The notes: a model not told the origin generated them from the sequence alone. Positions 7,849-17,932 are shown, counted from the first letter of the stretch. The stretch is 64,000 nt of DNA from JAWKWH01 sp963669285 (GCA_963669285.2 CAXXSI010000014.1:434001-498000), one strand, 5' to 3'. A program made the numbers and translations.

Positions 7849-10800
7849 CGATCGCGGCACCGGCCAACACATCGCTTTCCGGTTGCTCGGGCGGCGGCAC
7901 GCCTGTGTTGTCAGCACCGGATGGCGGCTCGACCATTTCCTTTTCCGGCGGGAGCATTGGCGCCTCGACGATATGTACGATCGTGGTCGATGTCACCTCG
8001 TCGACCATCGGGACACACACGAATGTTTCCGGTGACCTGACATCTTCTGCAGGGAACAGCGGAACGGCAACCGATGATCTGAACGTCGTTGGATCCGCAC
8101 CCGGTTTTGCGAAAACCTTCTCGCCCAGTTCGGTTTTCGTGGGCGGAGGTTCGACTCTCACATTCACGATCGACAACTCGGCCAATGCTTCAAGCGCTTT
8201 CAACCTGAATTTCACCGACAACTTTCCCGTCGGCATTGCGGTGGCCAGTCCGGCCAATGCCGCAACCACATGCACGGGTGGAACCCTGACCGCCGTAGCA
8301 GGCAGTTCGTCCGTGTCGTATTCCGGCACCGGCTCCGTAGCGGCCGGAGCAACATGCACGATTACAGTCGATGTGACCGGCACGGCGGTCGGCGCACAGA
8401 ACAATTCATCCGGCAGTTTGAGCTATTTCAACGGAATCTCGACGGTCAATTCCGGCAAGGCCAATGCCACGCTCACCGTCAATGGATCGCCGCTACTGAT
8501 CACCAAGGCCTTCACCGACGATCCGGTCGCACCCGGCGGCACGGTGACGCTTGAATTCACCATCCAGAACAATGACCGAAATTTCCCGGCCACCGGGGTT
8601 GCGTTCACGGACAACCTGGCAAGCGCCCTTGCCGGCCTGACATTCTCAAGCCTGTTGGCGAATGATTGCGGCGGATCGATCACAGGGTTTGGCACAACAA
8701 CAATCGGCCTGACCGGTGGCACGATCGCCTCCGAGGCCACCTGCACAATTCGGACGAGTTTGACGGTGCCCGGAGGCGTCGGCACGGGATCGTACACCAA
8801 CACCACTGATCCTGTTTCGGGGACCGTCGATGGCAACCCTGTGCCCGGAAACCGGGCCACTGATGACCTGCGCATCGAAGATGCGCTTCCGTGCTGACCA
8901 AGACCTTCCTGTCCGACCCGGTTGCCGGCGGCAACTCGGTTTCGGTCGAATTCACGATCACCAATTCCAGCGCCACGCAGGCACTGACCGATCTCACTTT
9001 TACCGACGATGTCTCGGCGTTCCTGTCGGGCACGACATTCAGCGGTTTTCCGGCGGCCGGTTTCTGCGGCGCCGGATCGTTTGCATCGTCGTTTTCAAAT
9101 TCCGGTTCGCTGAACTTGCTGATATCGAACGGCAGTGTTGCCGCCGGCGGTTCGTGTACCTTCACCGTGGATTTTGCTATTCCGGCCGGCGCGGCAGCCG
9201 GAACCTACACCAACACGACCAGCCAGATCACCGGCACGGCGGGTGGCGCGTCGGTGACGGGCGCGGCAGCCAGCGACACGCTGGGCGTCGTCGGCAATCT
9301 TCAGTTCTCCAAGGAGTTCACCGATGATCCGGTGATCGCCGGCGGCACCGCCACGCTTGAGTTCACGATCACCAATCCAATCGACAATCCGGCTGACGCA
9401 ACAAGCATCGCTTTCACCGACAACCTGAATGCCGCGCTGACCGGTCTTGCAGCCACCGGATTGCCGACCAGCAATATCTGTGGTGCGGGCTCGCAGATCT
9501 CGGGCACGACGAGTCTGTCATTTACCGGCGGAACGCTGGCGCCCGGCGCCTCATGTACGTTCAGCGTGGCCACACAGGTGCCTGCCGGCGCAACGCCCGG
9601 CAATTATGTCAACACGACCAGCAGTCTGACATCCACGATCGGCGGTATTGCGGTCATCGATGCGGCGGCATCGGACACACTGCTGGTCGGCGGCTTGTCT
9701 TTCACCAAGGAATATATCGACGATCCGGTTATTGCCGGCGGTACCGCGACGCTGCGGTTTACGATCGACAACACCAGCGCCATCGATGTCAGCGGCATGT
9801 TCTTTACCGACAACCTGGTCGGTCCGCTGCCGGGACTTGCTGCGGTTGCACCACTACCCGCGACACCCTGCGGCGCCGGCTCCACGATTTCCGGCACGAC
9901 ATTCCTGATAATGGTCGGAGGCAATCTGACCGCCGGTACCTCGTGTACGTTCGATGTCACGGTGCAGGTTCCGGGAGGCACGGCATCCAGTTCCTACCTG
10001 AACACAACCAGCAATCTAACTGCCACCACGCCTGCCCTGACCGTACCGCCGGCAACAGACGCGCTTGTGGTGAATTCAGCGCCGCTCATCTTTTCCAAGT
10101 CGTTTACTGACGACCCGGTCGATCCAGGCGGTACCGTGAACCTGGAACTCACGATCGAGAACACCAGTGCCTCGACGGTAAATAATATTGCATTTACCGA
10201 CGATCTTACCGCGGTGCTGCCGGGGACGCCGGATCTCTCCGCCACGGCAGCAACAAATTCATGCGGCGGCATGGGGACCGGTTTTCCGACCAGCAGTTTC
10301 AGCTATTCCGGCGGCACGCTTGGCCCGGGGGCAACATGCACGATAGCGCTCACGGTTGATGTCCCTCCCGGCGCCACGCCGGGCGACTACACCAACACGA
10401 CCAGCCAGGTGACAGGTGATGTGGGTGGTCTGGCGGTTACCGGTGACGCGGCGAGCGACACGCTAACGATTTCGAATCCGAATGCCCCGTCCTTCTCGAA
10501 GGCATTCGACGGGCCGTCGGTGGCCGGCGGTAACCCGATTCTGACGTTCACGATCACCAACAACGACGCCACCAACCCGATCTCCGCCCTGTCATTCACC
10601 GACAATCTCAATGATGTCATCACCGGCCTGGTGGCGACCGGTTTTCCGACCAATACCTGCGGAGGCACCATTTCCGGACCTTCGCTGCTGACGTTTTCCG
10701 GCGGAACGGTAGCCGCGGGAGCCAATTGCACGATAGATGTTGCCCTGCAGGTGCCGGCCGGCGCGACAGCGGGCACGTTCCCGAATACGACCAGCGACCT

Positions 10801-12370
10801 TTTCCAGAGCGGCCTGAGCGTCGCCTCGCCGGCCACGGCGAGCCTGACCATCGAGCCACCGCCTGCATTTGCAAAGGTATTTTCGCCAACATCCATTCTG
10901 TTCGGTGGTGTCTCGACCCTCACATTCACCATAGACAACGGTGCATCTGCGCTGGCGGCGTCCGCTCTCGATTTTACCGACAACCTGCCGGCCGGTGTCA
11001 CGGTAGCCACCCCCGCCAATGCATCGACGACGTGTACCGGCGGCACGATCACGGCGGTGGCCGGATCCGGCGTGATCAGCTATTCGGGCGGAACGGTCGG
11101 TGCAGCCGCCTCGTGCACGCTTCAGGTCGACACCACGTCGTCGACCCCGGGCGCGCATGTCAACACAACCGGCGATCTGACATCGTCCTCGGGCAATTCG
11201 GGAACAGCAGGCGCCACATTAACGGTTCAGAACCAGCCGCCGCTGTTTTCGAAGGTATTCTCGCCGGATGCCATCCAGACCAGTGCCGTCACCGTTTTGA
11301 CGTTTACCATCGACAACACCGCATCTGCGGTCGCGGCCACATCATTGAGTTTCACCGACACGATGCCGGCAGCGATCGTCGTCGCGACTGGCGGGCGCGT
11401 AACCACAAATTGCACCGGCGGAACGCTGACTGCGGCGGCCGGATCGAACGTGATCAGCTACACCGGCGGCACCGTGGCGGCAAATGCGAGTTGCGTCATC
11501 AGCGTCGAAGTTCAAGGCATCACTGCCGGCACATATACAAACACCTCCGGTGACCTGACTTCATTGCTCGGCAACTCGGGTCCCGCCACCGATGATCTGA
11601 TGGTTACGGATTTGCCGCCGTTGTTCAGCAAAGTGTTCACGCCGGATACCATCAACGCCGGTGATGTCTCCACGCTGGTGTTCACCATCAACAACACGGT
11701 GGCGACGATCGATGCGACGGCGCTTGATTTCACCGACAACATGCCCGCCGCCATTGTGGTCGCCAGCCCGGCAAATGCCTCGACAACCTGTACTGGCGGA
11801 ACGTTGACCGCGGCCAGCGGAACAAGCGTGATAAGCTACACCGGCGGTACCGTTTCCGCATCATCGAGCTGCACAGTCAGTGTCGACGTCACGTCTCCGA
11901 CCGCCGGTTCACATGTCAACCTATCCGGCGACCTGACCTCTTCGCTCGGCATCTCCGGCAGGGCGACCGACACGCTCAATGTCAATTTCGTCGCACCCGG
12001 ATTCTCCAAGCAGTTCGCGCCCAATCCCATCGTGACCGGGACGGTTTCGACGCTGACATTCACAATCGACAATTCCGGTTCGCTGGTCGATGCGACGGCG
12101 CTTAATTTCATCGACAACATGCCGGCGGCGATAACCGTGGCAACTCCCGCCAATGCATCGACCACCTGCACCGGCGGCACGGTCACCGCAGTCAGCGGCT
12201 CTTCCTCGGTCTCCTATACGGGCGGTACGGCGACGGCTTCGGCGACATGTACGGTGAGCGCCGACGTAACATCATCGACGGTTGGGGCTCACCTCAATCT
12301 TACCGGCGACCTGACCTCTTCGCTGGGCAATTCGGGAACCGCGACGGACACGCTTACCGTTGACCTGCCT
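7718..12370 (+). repeat. 12 tandem ~350-390-bp coding repeats in the autotransporter passenger
   Basis: Twelve units can be counted by their opening motif (xFxKxF followed by a D/P-rich turn and GG): FTKTFTPDTI, FAKTFSPSSV, ITKAFTDDPV, LTKTFLSDPV, FSKEFTDDPV, FTKEYIDDPV, FSKSFTDDPV, FSKAFDGPSV, FAKVFSPTSI, FSKVFSPDAI, FSKVFTPDTI and FSKQFAPNPI. Two subtypes are visible: the DDPVxxGG form dominates units 3-7, and the SP/TP form dominates units 1-2 and 9-12. The repeats are diverged at DNA level, so they are ancient duplications, but they could still recombine. Confidence 0.8.
7845..8897 (+). pseudogene. repeat autotransporter, second fragment (rest of repeat 1, repeats 2-3)
   Basis: Picks up the reading in another frame at TIAAPANTSLSGCSGGG and contains the end of repeat 1, repeat 2 (GFAKTFSPSSVFVGGGSTLT) and repeat 3 (LLITKAFTDDPVAPGGTVTL). 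It ends at a TGA after EDALPC. A single extra G near 8890-8892 would read EDALPVLTKTF and join the next frame in register. The homology runs on without any gap in protein sequence at either junction, which points to two one-base losses rather than three genes. Confidence 0.75.
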
Positions 12371-13708
12371 CTAGGCACGATCACCATTGTCAAGAACACG
12401 GCTCCGGTTGCGGCCGGTGACGGAACATTCGAGTTCACCTCGACCGACGCCGACCTCGACGCGATATCCCTGACCACAGTTGCCAACACGGCAACGTCGG
12501 CGCCGATCGCCAAGCCTGCCGGCACCTACACGATCAGCGAAGATGTCACTGCCGGGTGGGTTTTGAGCGCCATCTCCTGCGCCGGTGATACGAGCGGTGG
12601 GACCGTGACCGACCTGGGCAACCGGGAGGTCTCGATCAATCTCGATAACGGCGAAGCAATTGTTTGCACATTCACGAACAATCGAGACGCAAATGCCGTC
12701 GTTCAGCAGACCCAGGAAGCCATTATGGACTTCATGGAGAAGCGCGCCGACCAGATGACCGCAAACCAGCCGGATCTGGTTTCGCGGCTTCGCGACCGCG
12801 GCGTACCCGGTGTTGCACCGCTCGAGTTTAACGGCAGCGGCACGCTGAAATCGTCAACGTCGCGCTTCTCGACAAGCCTGCACAAGATCAAGACCTGGCA
12901 CTCGAGTCTGAATGGTGAAGACGCCGACAACCTCCCGACTTTCGATGTGTGGGTGAACGGATTCTTCTCTCATACCAGTACTGACAGCAGCAAAAGCCAC
13001 TTGGGCATGATGCATGTCGGTGCGGATTACCTGGTCAATCCCGATCTTGTCGTCGGAGGCATTGTTCAGCTCGACTGGGCCGGACTTGATTCTTCGACAA
13101 CGGTCGCCACAGTCGACGGTTTCGGCTGGATGGCAGGCCCGTATTTCGTCGCCAATCCATGGCAAAACATCTATGTCGACGGCAGGGTTCACTACGGCCA
13201 GTCCTACAATGACGTCAATCCGATCGGCCTTTATACCGACCAGTTCACCACAGATCGCTTCCTGGCCAGTCTGCAGGTCACGGGTGACATGAGTTACGGC
13301 AATCTCAATGTCAGCCCGGCTGCCGAATTGCTGTATTTCCACGAGCGTCAGAAGACCTATATCGACACGCTCGGCAACACGATTCCGAGTCAGACCCTTG
13401 AGCTCGGCCGGGTCATCTTCGGACCGCAGTTCAGTTACAATATGGTTCTCGACAATGGCGGCACGCTGACGCCGACCGCCAAGTTCGAGGGCATCTGGGA
13501 TTTCCATGAAAAGAAATCCTCGCTTGGAACGGGCACCATCGAAAGCATCGGCGGGTTGCGCGGTCGTGTCGACCTCGGTCTGGGCTACAAGGGCCCCACC
13601 GGAATCTCGGTACAGGCGAGCGGTTTTTATGACGGAATCGGCAAATCCGGCTTCGATGCCTATGGCGGACAGCTGGAGATTATGGTGCCGCTGCAACGCG
13701 AAGAATAG
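8891..13708 (+). CDS. giant repeat autotransporter adhesin-like protein (passenger repeats, SpaA/prealbumin-like domain, outer-membrane beta-barrel)
   Basis: This 1605-residue frame is the bulk of a protein that would be about 2040 residues after joining the two upstream fragments. It carries nine ~120-130-residue beta-sandwich repeats of DUF11-like type, each opening with a motif such as FSKxFTDDPVxxGGTxTLxFTI, passing through FTDNLxxxLxGLxAT, CTGGT and YSGGT-type turns, and closing with YTNTTSxLTS. Residues ~1160-1270 (IVKNTAPVAAGDGTFEFTST...CTFTNN) form one prealbumin/SpaA-like fold. The last ~270 residues (FFSHTSTDSSKSHLGMMHVGADY through AYGGQLEIMVPLQ) read as an autotransporter beta-barrel. 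It would be displayed on the outer membrane. As the sequence stands, no signal peptide is in this frame. Confidence 0.85.
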   Translation: MLTKTFLSDPVAGGNSVSVEFTITNSSATQALTDLTFTDDVSAFLSGTTFSGFPAAGFCGAGSFASSFSNSGSLNLLISNGSVAAGGSCTFTVDFAIPAGAAAGTYTNTTSQITGTAGGASVTGAAASDTLGVVGNLQFSKEFTDDPVIAGGTATLEFTITNPIDNPADATSIAFTDNLNAALTGLAATGLPTSNICGAGSQISGTTSLSFTGGTLAPGASCTFSVATQVPAGATPGNYVNTTSSLTSTIGGIAVIDAAASDTLLVGGLSFTKEYIDDPVIAGGTATLRFTIDNTSAIDVSGMFFTDNLVGPLPGLAAVAPLPATPCGAGSTISGTTFLIMVGGNLTAGTSCTFDVTVQVPGGTASSSYLNTTSNLTATTPALTVPPATDALVVNSAPLIFSKSFTDDPVDPGGTVNLELTIENTSASTVNNIAFTDDLTAVLPGTPDLSATAATNSCGGMGTGFPTSSFSYSGGTLGPGATCTIALTVDVPPGATPGDYTNTTSQVTGDVGGLAVTGDAASDTLTISNPNAPSFSKAFDGPSVAGGNPILTFTITNNDATNPISALSFTDNLNDVITGLVATGFPTNTCGGTISGPSLLTFSGGTVAAGANCTIDVALQVPAGATAGTFPNTTSDLFQSGLSVASPATASLTIEPPPAFAKVFSPTSILFGGVSTLTFTIDNGASALAASALDFTDNLPAGVTVATPANASTTCTGGTITAVAGSGVISYSGGTVGAAASCTLQVDTTSSTPGAHVNTTGDLTSSSGNSGTAGATLTVQNQPPLFSKVFSPDAIQTSAVTVLTFTIDNTASAVAATSLSFTDTMPAAIVVATGGRVTTNCTGGTLTAAAGSNVISYTGGTVAANASCVISVEVQGITAGTYTNTSGDLTSLLGNSGPATDDLMVTDLPPLFSKVFTPDTINAGDVSTLVFTINNTVATIDATALDFTDNMPAAIVVASPANASTTCTGGTLTAASGTSVISYTGGTVSASSSCTVSVDVTSPTAGSHVNLSGDLTSSLGISGRATDTLNVNFVAPGFSKQFAPNPIVTGTVSTLTFTIDNSGSLVDATALNFIDNMPAAITVATPANASTTCTGGTVTAVSGSSSVSYTGGTATASATCTVSADVTSSTVGAHLNLTGDLTSSLGNSGTATDTLTVDLPLGTITIVKNTAPVAAGDGTFEFTSTDADLDAISLTTVANTATSAPIAKPAGTYTISEDVTAGWVLSAISCAGDTSGGTVTDLGNREVSINLDNGEAIVCTFTNNRDANAVVQQTQEAIMDFMEKRADQMTANQPDLVSRLRDRGVPGVAPLEFNGSGTLKSSTSRFSTSLHKIKTWHSSLNGEDADNLPTFDVWVNGFFSHTSTDSSKSHLGMMHVGADYLVNPDLVVGGIVQLDWAGLDSSTTVATVDGFGWMAGPYFVANPWQNIYVDGRVHYGQSYNDVNPIGLYTDQFTTDRFLASLQVTGDMSYGNLNVSPAAELLYFHERQKTYIDTLGNTIPSQTLELGRVIFGPQFSYNMVLDNGGTLTPTAKFEGIWDFHEKKSSLGTGTIESIGGLRGRVDLGLGYKGPTGISVQASGFYDGIGKSGFDAYGGQLEIMVPLQREE

Positions 13709-13816
13709 TTGCAATCGCGGCATTGTCATCGGCGCGAGTTCAGTTCGCGAACCGCATTGAGGAACGCTACCTGTAACAAAAACAAGATACCGGGCGGATT
13801 GCAGGGGAGAGTCAAC

Positions 13817-14434
13817 GTGTTGAAGAGTGCAAAATTATGTGTCGCGGCGGCAGTATTGGCTGCGGCAAGCTGGTTTGGAACGTCCGGGGCGCTGGCCGCG
13901 TGCGCGATTGCCGAGGGACAGGGATTGGGCCAATCCCAGAGCGAGGCCCAATTCAGGGGGCGCCAGGACGCAACCGCCAAGGCCTATCGATCCGGTGCGG
14001 CAGGCGCCACGCAGATCGAGTATTCCGATCCGGCTTGCTTCTATCTCGACGACGGCACCAATGCGATCAACTGTCAGGTTCAGGCATCCTGGTGCACGAC
14101 ACCGGTTGCCGCACCACAGCCTCCGGTACGCATTCAGCCGGTCGATCCGCGACCGCGGAGAAAGATCATCCCGGTATTCCGGCACAAGCCGCATGAGCCC
14201 CATTACCGCCGCGGCTGTCGCAAGTTTACGGCTGAGGCGAGCGACTATTCCATGCGCGGCGCGCAAGCTCTGGTCTATCGGACGCTGAACAACGCGCTGC
14301 GAAACCGGACCGGCCGTTCGATCAACAGCGGCGGTGTCAGAGCTGAAGCACCGGGATGCTACTATCTGGGCGGTCACTATGCGCGCGCCAACATCGTCCA
14401 GTGCCGCATGTCGGCGGAGGTTTGCGGCTGGTAG
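13817..14434 (+). CDS. secreted cysteine-containing protein of unknown function
   Basis: I start at GTG 13817, which follows AGGGGAGAG at proper spacing. The 205-residue product begins with a clear signal peptide (LKSAKLCVAAAVLAAASWFG, cleaved after GALA). The mature part has two similar halves, each with a helix-like segment rich in Ala and Arg (SEAQFRGRQDATAKAYRSG; DYSMRGAQALVYRTLNNALR) and a Cys-bearing end (DPACFYLDD...CQVQASWC; APGCYYLGG...CRMSAEVCGW). The halves are joined by a proline/basic linker (QPPVRIQPVDPRPRRK). The duplicated CxYL...C...C pattern suggests two small disulfide-bonded domains. I do not recognise a family. It follows the autotransporter gene on the same strand after 108 bases. 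Confidence 0.7.
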   Translation: MLKSAKLCVAAAVLAAASWFGTSGALAACAIAEGQGLGQSQSEAQFRGRQDATAKAYRSGAAGATQIEYSDPACFYLDDGTNAINCQVQASWCTTPVAAPQPPVRIQPVDPRPRRKIIPVFRHKPHEPHYRRGCRKFTAEASDYSMRGAQALVYRTLNNALRNRTGRSINSGGVRAEAPGCYYLGGHYARANIVQCRMSAEVCGW

Positions 14435-14460
14435 CGCGCAACCGAGCCTGCGTCTGCAGT

Positions 14461-15456
14461 TCAGTACCTTCGGTGGACGCGTTTGTTGCTGACGATGTGC
14501 CGCTGCTTTTGCCGTTCGCGCAGAAAGACGAACAATCCGGCACCGGCGATCAGGACAATACCGACAGCGGTGGTTATTCCGGGAATTTCGCCCCAGATTG
14601 TAAAACCCCACATCACAGCAAGCGGCAGGCCGACATATTCGAACGGTGCGACGGTGGCGGCATCGGCCAGTCTGTAGGCCTGCGACAGCGCATAGCCGAC
14701 GATCGCCGAATTGAAGCCCAGCGCCAGGAACAGGTAGCGGTCGAAACCCTGCGGCCAAACCCATTGTCGCAATAGAAACTGAACGCTTTCATTGGCGGTG
14801 CCGGCGGCGAAGCGACCGTCGCCGGCGACAAGATAAAATCCGATCGAAACCACGATAAACAACGCTTGTATGTAGACCGCCATGGCCGAGGCCTTGCTGG
14901 TCGCACCGAGTTTGCGGGTCAGGACCTGATTGGCGGCATAGGCCAGTGCCGACAGCACCGGCAGCAACAATATCAACATATCCACCTGGCGCGCGTCGTT
15001 GTCGGCCCAGGGTCTGATCATGACAACGACCCCGGCAAAACCCACCGCGATGGCGCCGAGCCGCATGGGGCCCACCTTCTCGCCAAGTATCGGGATCGCC
15101 AACAATGTGATCATCAGCGGCGCGACAAAGAACAGGGCGGTGGCATCTGCCAGCGGCACGACCGCAAGCGCGGTAAAGAAGGTCAGGTTGGATATCACCA
15201 CCATCATGCCGCGAAACAGGTGCAAACCCGGCGTTTTGGTCCGCAAAATCGCCCAACCGCCTTCAAACTGCACAAGTATGAGCGAGAACAGAATACCGAT
15301 GGCCGAACGAAAGAAGACCATCTGGTGCAGCGGATAGCCACCCGACAACTGCTTGATCAGCATGTCGTTGATGGAAATCGCCGTCATGCCGACGAGAATG
15401 AACGCGATTCCGGCGGACGGTCGGTTGGACAGGATGGTGGAATGCGGTACGGCCAT
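14461..15456 (-). CDS. EamA/DMT-superfamily permease
   Basis: 331 residues with ten predicted membrane helices in two five-helix halves, the architecture of the drug/metabolite transporter superfamily. The first half includes SAGIAFILVGMTAISINDML, GGYPLHQMVFFRSAIG and ATALFFVAPLMITLLAIPILGEKVG. The second closes with PFEYVGLPLAVMWGFTIWGEIPG. The ending FLRERQKQRHIVSNKRVHRRY is a basic cytoplasmic tail. Such proteins export amino acids, metabolites or drugs. The substrate cannot be predicted. It is transcribed towards the preceding secreted-protein gene. Confidence 0.88.
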   Translation of the reverse strand: MAVPHSTILSNRPSAGIAFILVGMTAISINDMLIKQLSGGYPLHQMVFFRSAIGILFSLILVQFEGGWAILRTKTPGLHLFRGMMVVISNLTFFTALAVVPLADATALFFVAPLMITLLAIPILGEKVGPMRLGAIAVGFAGVVVMIRPWADNDARQVDMLILLLPVLSALAYAANQVLTRKLGATSKASAMAVYIQALFIVVSIGFYLVAGDGRFAAGTANESVQFLLRQWVWPQGFDRYLFLALGFNSAIVGYALSQAYRLADAATVAPFEYVGLPLAVMWGFTIWGEIPGITTAVGIVLIAGAGLFVFLRERQKQRHIVSNKRVHRRY

Positions 15457-15654
15457 GCCTGCCGATTATCACGGCCGTTCGCGGCTGGCGATTTTATTGT
15501 TGGCTGCCAATCGATCAGGGATTGCAATGTCCGGATTTTTGTCGTGAGCAACGCCACAGGCTCAGGTTCCTGTGAATCGCGGGCATGAAACGCAGACGAC
15601 CATCGCTATTATGCGCCGCCTTGACTATATGAGAGGCAGAGCTTCGAGACAGAT

Positions 15655-17574
15655 ATGCGCTTTTCTCAGAATTTTCTCGACGAGATCCGCGAGCGGGTAC
15701 CGATATCATCGGTCATCGGCGGCCGCGTCACGTGGGACAAGCGCAAGACCAACACCTCGCGCGGCGACTGGTGGGCCTGTTGTCCGTTTCACGGCGAAAA
15801 CACCCCAAGCTTCCACTGCGAGGACCAGAAGGGACGATACCACTGTTTTGGCTGCGGTGTTTCGGGTGATCATTTCCGCTTTCTGACCGAGCTTGACAGC
15901 CTGTCGTTTCCCGAAGCCGTCGAGCGGGTTGCCGATATGGCCGGCATACCCATGCCGGCGCGCGATCCGGAAGCCGAAGCGCGCGAGGAAAAGCGCGCCA
16001 CGCTCTATGACGTGATGGAACTGGCGGCGGCGTTCTTCGAGGACAAACTGCAAAGCGCCGACGGTGCAAAGGCACGCGCTTATCTAAGAGAACGCGGAAT
16101 AACCTCGGCAATCCAGTCGCGGTTTCGCCTCGGTTTCGCGCCCGACAGCCGCAATGCACTGAAAGAATATCTTGCCGGAAAAAGCGTCGAGAAGGAAAAG
16201 ATCGAAGCTTGCGGGCTGGTGGTGTTCGGACCCGATATTGCCGTTTCCTACGATCGGTTTCGCGACAGGATCATGTTTCCGATCACCAATCCGCGCGGGC
16301 AGGTGATCGCATTTGGCGGGCGGGCGCTGTCGCCGGACGTGCCGGCAAAATACCTCAACTCACCGGAAACCGAGCTCTTCCATAAGGGCAACGTACTCTA
16401 CAATCTCGGTCCGGCCCGCGAAGCCGCACGGAAAGCCGGCACATTGATTGCCGTTGAAGGCTATATGGATGTGATCGCACTGGCGCAGGCGGGATTTGAC
16501 AATGCCGTCGCACCACTGGGTACGGCGCTCACGGAACGGCAGATCGAGCTTTTGTGGCGCGTGAGCAACGAACCGGTATTGTGCTTCGATGGCGACAACG
16601 CCGGCATGAAGGCTGCGTGGCGGGCGGCGGATCTGATACTGCCTTTGATACAACCGGGCCGCTCGGGACGTTTCGCGCTCTTGCCGGAGGGGCTTGATCC
16701 CGATGACCTGGTCAGGCAGTCGGGACCGGATGCGTTCGCCGATGTGATCAAACAGGCGCGCCCGCTTGCCGACCTTTTGTGGATGCGTGAAACCGGTTCA
16801 GGTGTTTTCGATACGCCTGAGCGGCGCGCCGAGCTTGAAAAAACGCTGCGTGACCTCGTCTATCGCATCAAGGATGAATCCGTCCGTCGACACTACCAGC
16901 AAAACATGCGCGAGCGGGTGCGGTCCTTTTTCGGTTCGGCGGCAACACGAAACGGCCCGGCCCGAAACAAATCCGCTGGCCGCGGCAACAAGGAATCAGG
17001 GCAGATCAAGGAGCGCCTGGCCGTGTCAGACAGCCTGGCGCGCTCGGCACTGGTCAAGAGTTCCGGCGGCATCATGCCATCTAGGGAAGCCGCGCTGATT
17101 GTCGCGCTGGTTCACCACCCTGCGCTCATCGAGGAATTTTTCGATCAGGTCGAATCGCTCGATACCCGTCACCCGGATCTGCAACGTCTGCACAGCGCAA
17201 TTCTGGATGCTGTAGCACATGATGAGGCGAGGGAAGCGCAGGCTGTCATTGCAGTAATCGAAAGGAACGATCTTGCGGGCAGTTGGGAACGGGCTATTTC
17301 GCTTGTTCGCCGTACCCGCACCTGGCCGGTATTGGCCGATGCCGCACTGGAAGATGCACGCGACGCCTTTGCACAGGCACTGCACTTGCACCGCACCGCC
17401 GGAGCGCTACATAGAGAACTCAAGGCCGCCGAGGCAGCGCTTGCGAACGAACCGACCGAGGAAAACTATCATCACCTCCTGGACATTCAGTCCCAGTTTC
17501 GCGACGCGCAGGCCACGGAAGCTCTGATTGAGGGATTTGGTGCTTCGTCCGGCCGGGCCGGGCGCAATTTTTAG
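15655..17574 (+). CDS. dnaG: DNA primase
   Basis: 639 residues with the full DnaG layout. The zinc-binding domain has CCPFHGENTPSFHC...YHCFGCGVSGD (approx. residues 41-72). The RNA polymerase core carries a TOPRIM domain with VEGYMDVIALAQAGFDNAVA near 265 and the acidic metal-binding motif CFDGDNAGMKAAWRAAD near 310. A C-terminal DnaB-interacting domain follows. It synthesises the RNA primers for chromosomal replication. The dnaG-rpoD order is the macromolecular-synthesis arrangement seen in many proteobacteria, here without rpsU. A 358-base spacer separates it from rpoD. Confidence 0.96.
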   Translation: MRFSQNFLDEIRERVPISSVIGGRVTWDKRKTNTSRGDWWACCPFHGENTPSFHCEDQKGRYHCFGCGVSGDHFRFLTELDSLSFPEAVERVADMAGIPMPARDPEAEAREEKRATLYDVMELAAAFFEDKLQSADGAKARAYLRERGITSAIQSRFRLGFAPDSRNALKEYLAGKSVEKEKIEACGLVVFGPDIAVSYDRFRDRIMFPITNPRGQVIAFGGRALSPDVPAKYLNSPETELFHKGNVLYNLGPAREAARKAGTLIAVEGYMDVIALAQAGFDNAVAPLGTALTERQIELLWRVSNEPVLCFDGDNAGMKAAWRAADLILPLIQPGRSGRFALLPEGLDPDDLVRQSGPDAFADVIKQARPLADLLWMRETGSGVFDTPERRAELEKTLRDLVYRIKDESVRRHYQQNMRERVRSFFGSAATRNGPARNKSAGRGNKESGQIKERLAVSDSLARSALVKSSGGIMPSREAALIVALVHHPALIEEFFDQVESLDTRHPDLQRLHSAILDAVAHDEAREAQAVIAVIERNDLAGSWERAISLVRRTRTWPVLADAALEDARDAFAQALHLHRTAGALHRELKAAEAALANEPTEENYHHLLDIQSQFRDAQATEALIEGFGASSGRAGRNF

Positions 17575-17612
17575 GTTGTGCGGCAGCGAATCAAAATGCC
17601 GCCGAGCCTTAA

Positions 17613-17636
17613 TGATTCGCTTTTTTAGGCGAATCA
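17613..17636 (+). terminator. hairpin after dnaG
   Basis: TGATTCGC at 17613-17620 pairs with GCGAATCA at 17629-17636 around a T-rich loop. It lies 39 bases after the dnaG stop. There is no strong T-tract after the stem, so it may be a processing site or partial terminator between dnaG and rpoD rather than a classical intrinsic terminator. Confidence 0.5.
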
Positions 17637-17932
17637 CGGCATTGGCGGCTTGACCTTGAGCAAAAATAGCGGAATCAGAGAGGATTGTTCCGCTTTTGAG
17701 GATAAATGAACTTTTTGGGGCGCGGCCAATGCCGACTTGTCCCGGATAACTGGCCGCAAATATGCATGAATTCAACAGGGTTAATCGGGAATTAACACAA
17801 AAATCCGTAAATCTCCGCAACCATTTCGAAACAGCACATCCGGCAAGCTTGCGGACCGACCGCAATGACCAAATTCTGATCGCAATAGCTGAGCGCTGAA
17901 TCCAGGCGCGCGCTATCTGGAGAACCAACGAC
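17637..17932 (+). promoter_or_regulatory. rpoD upstream region
   Basis: About 300 bases without a gene lie between the dnaG hairpin and rpoD. The stretch is visibly AT-richer than the flanking genes, as expected for a promoter region. A TTGACC-type -35 hexamer occurs at about 17650, but I see no well-spaced -10 partner that I would defend. The ATG of rpoD is preceded by a weak purine-rich segment (CTGGAGAACC). Confidence 0.4.

Noticed and set aside
7718..12370. Regular repeats, considered as a CRISPR array
   Set aside because: Units are about 350-390 bases, diverged and coding, with no short identical repeats or unique spacers.
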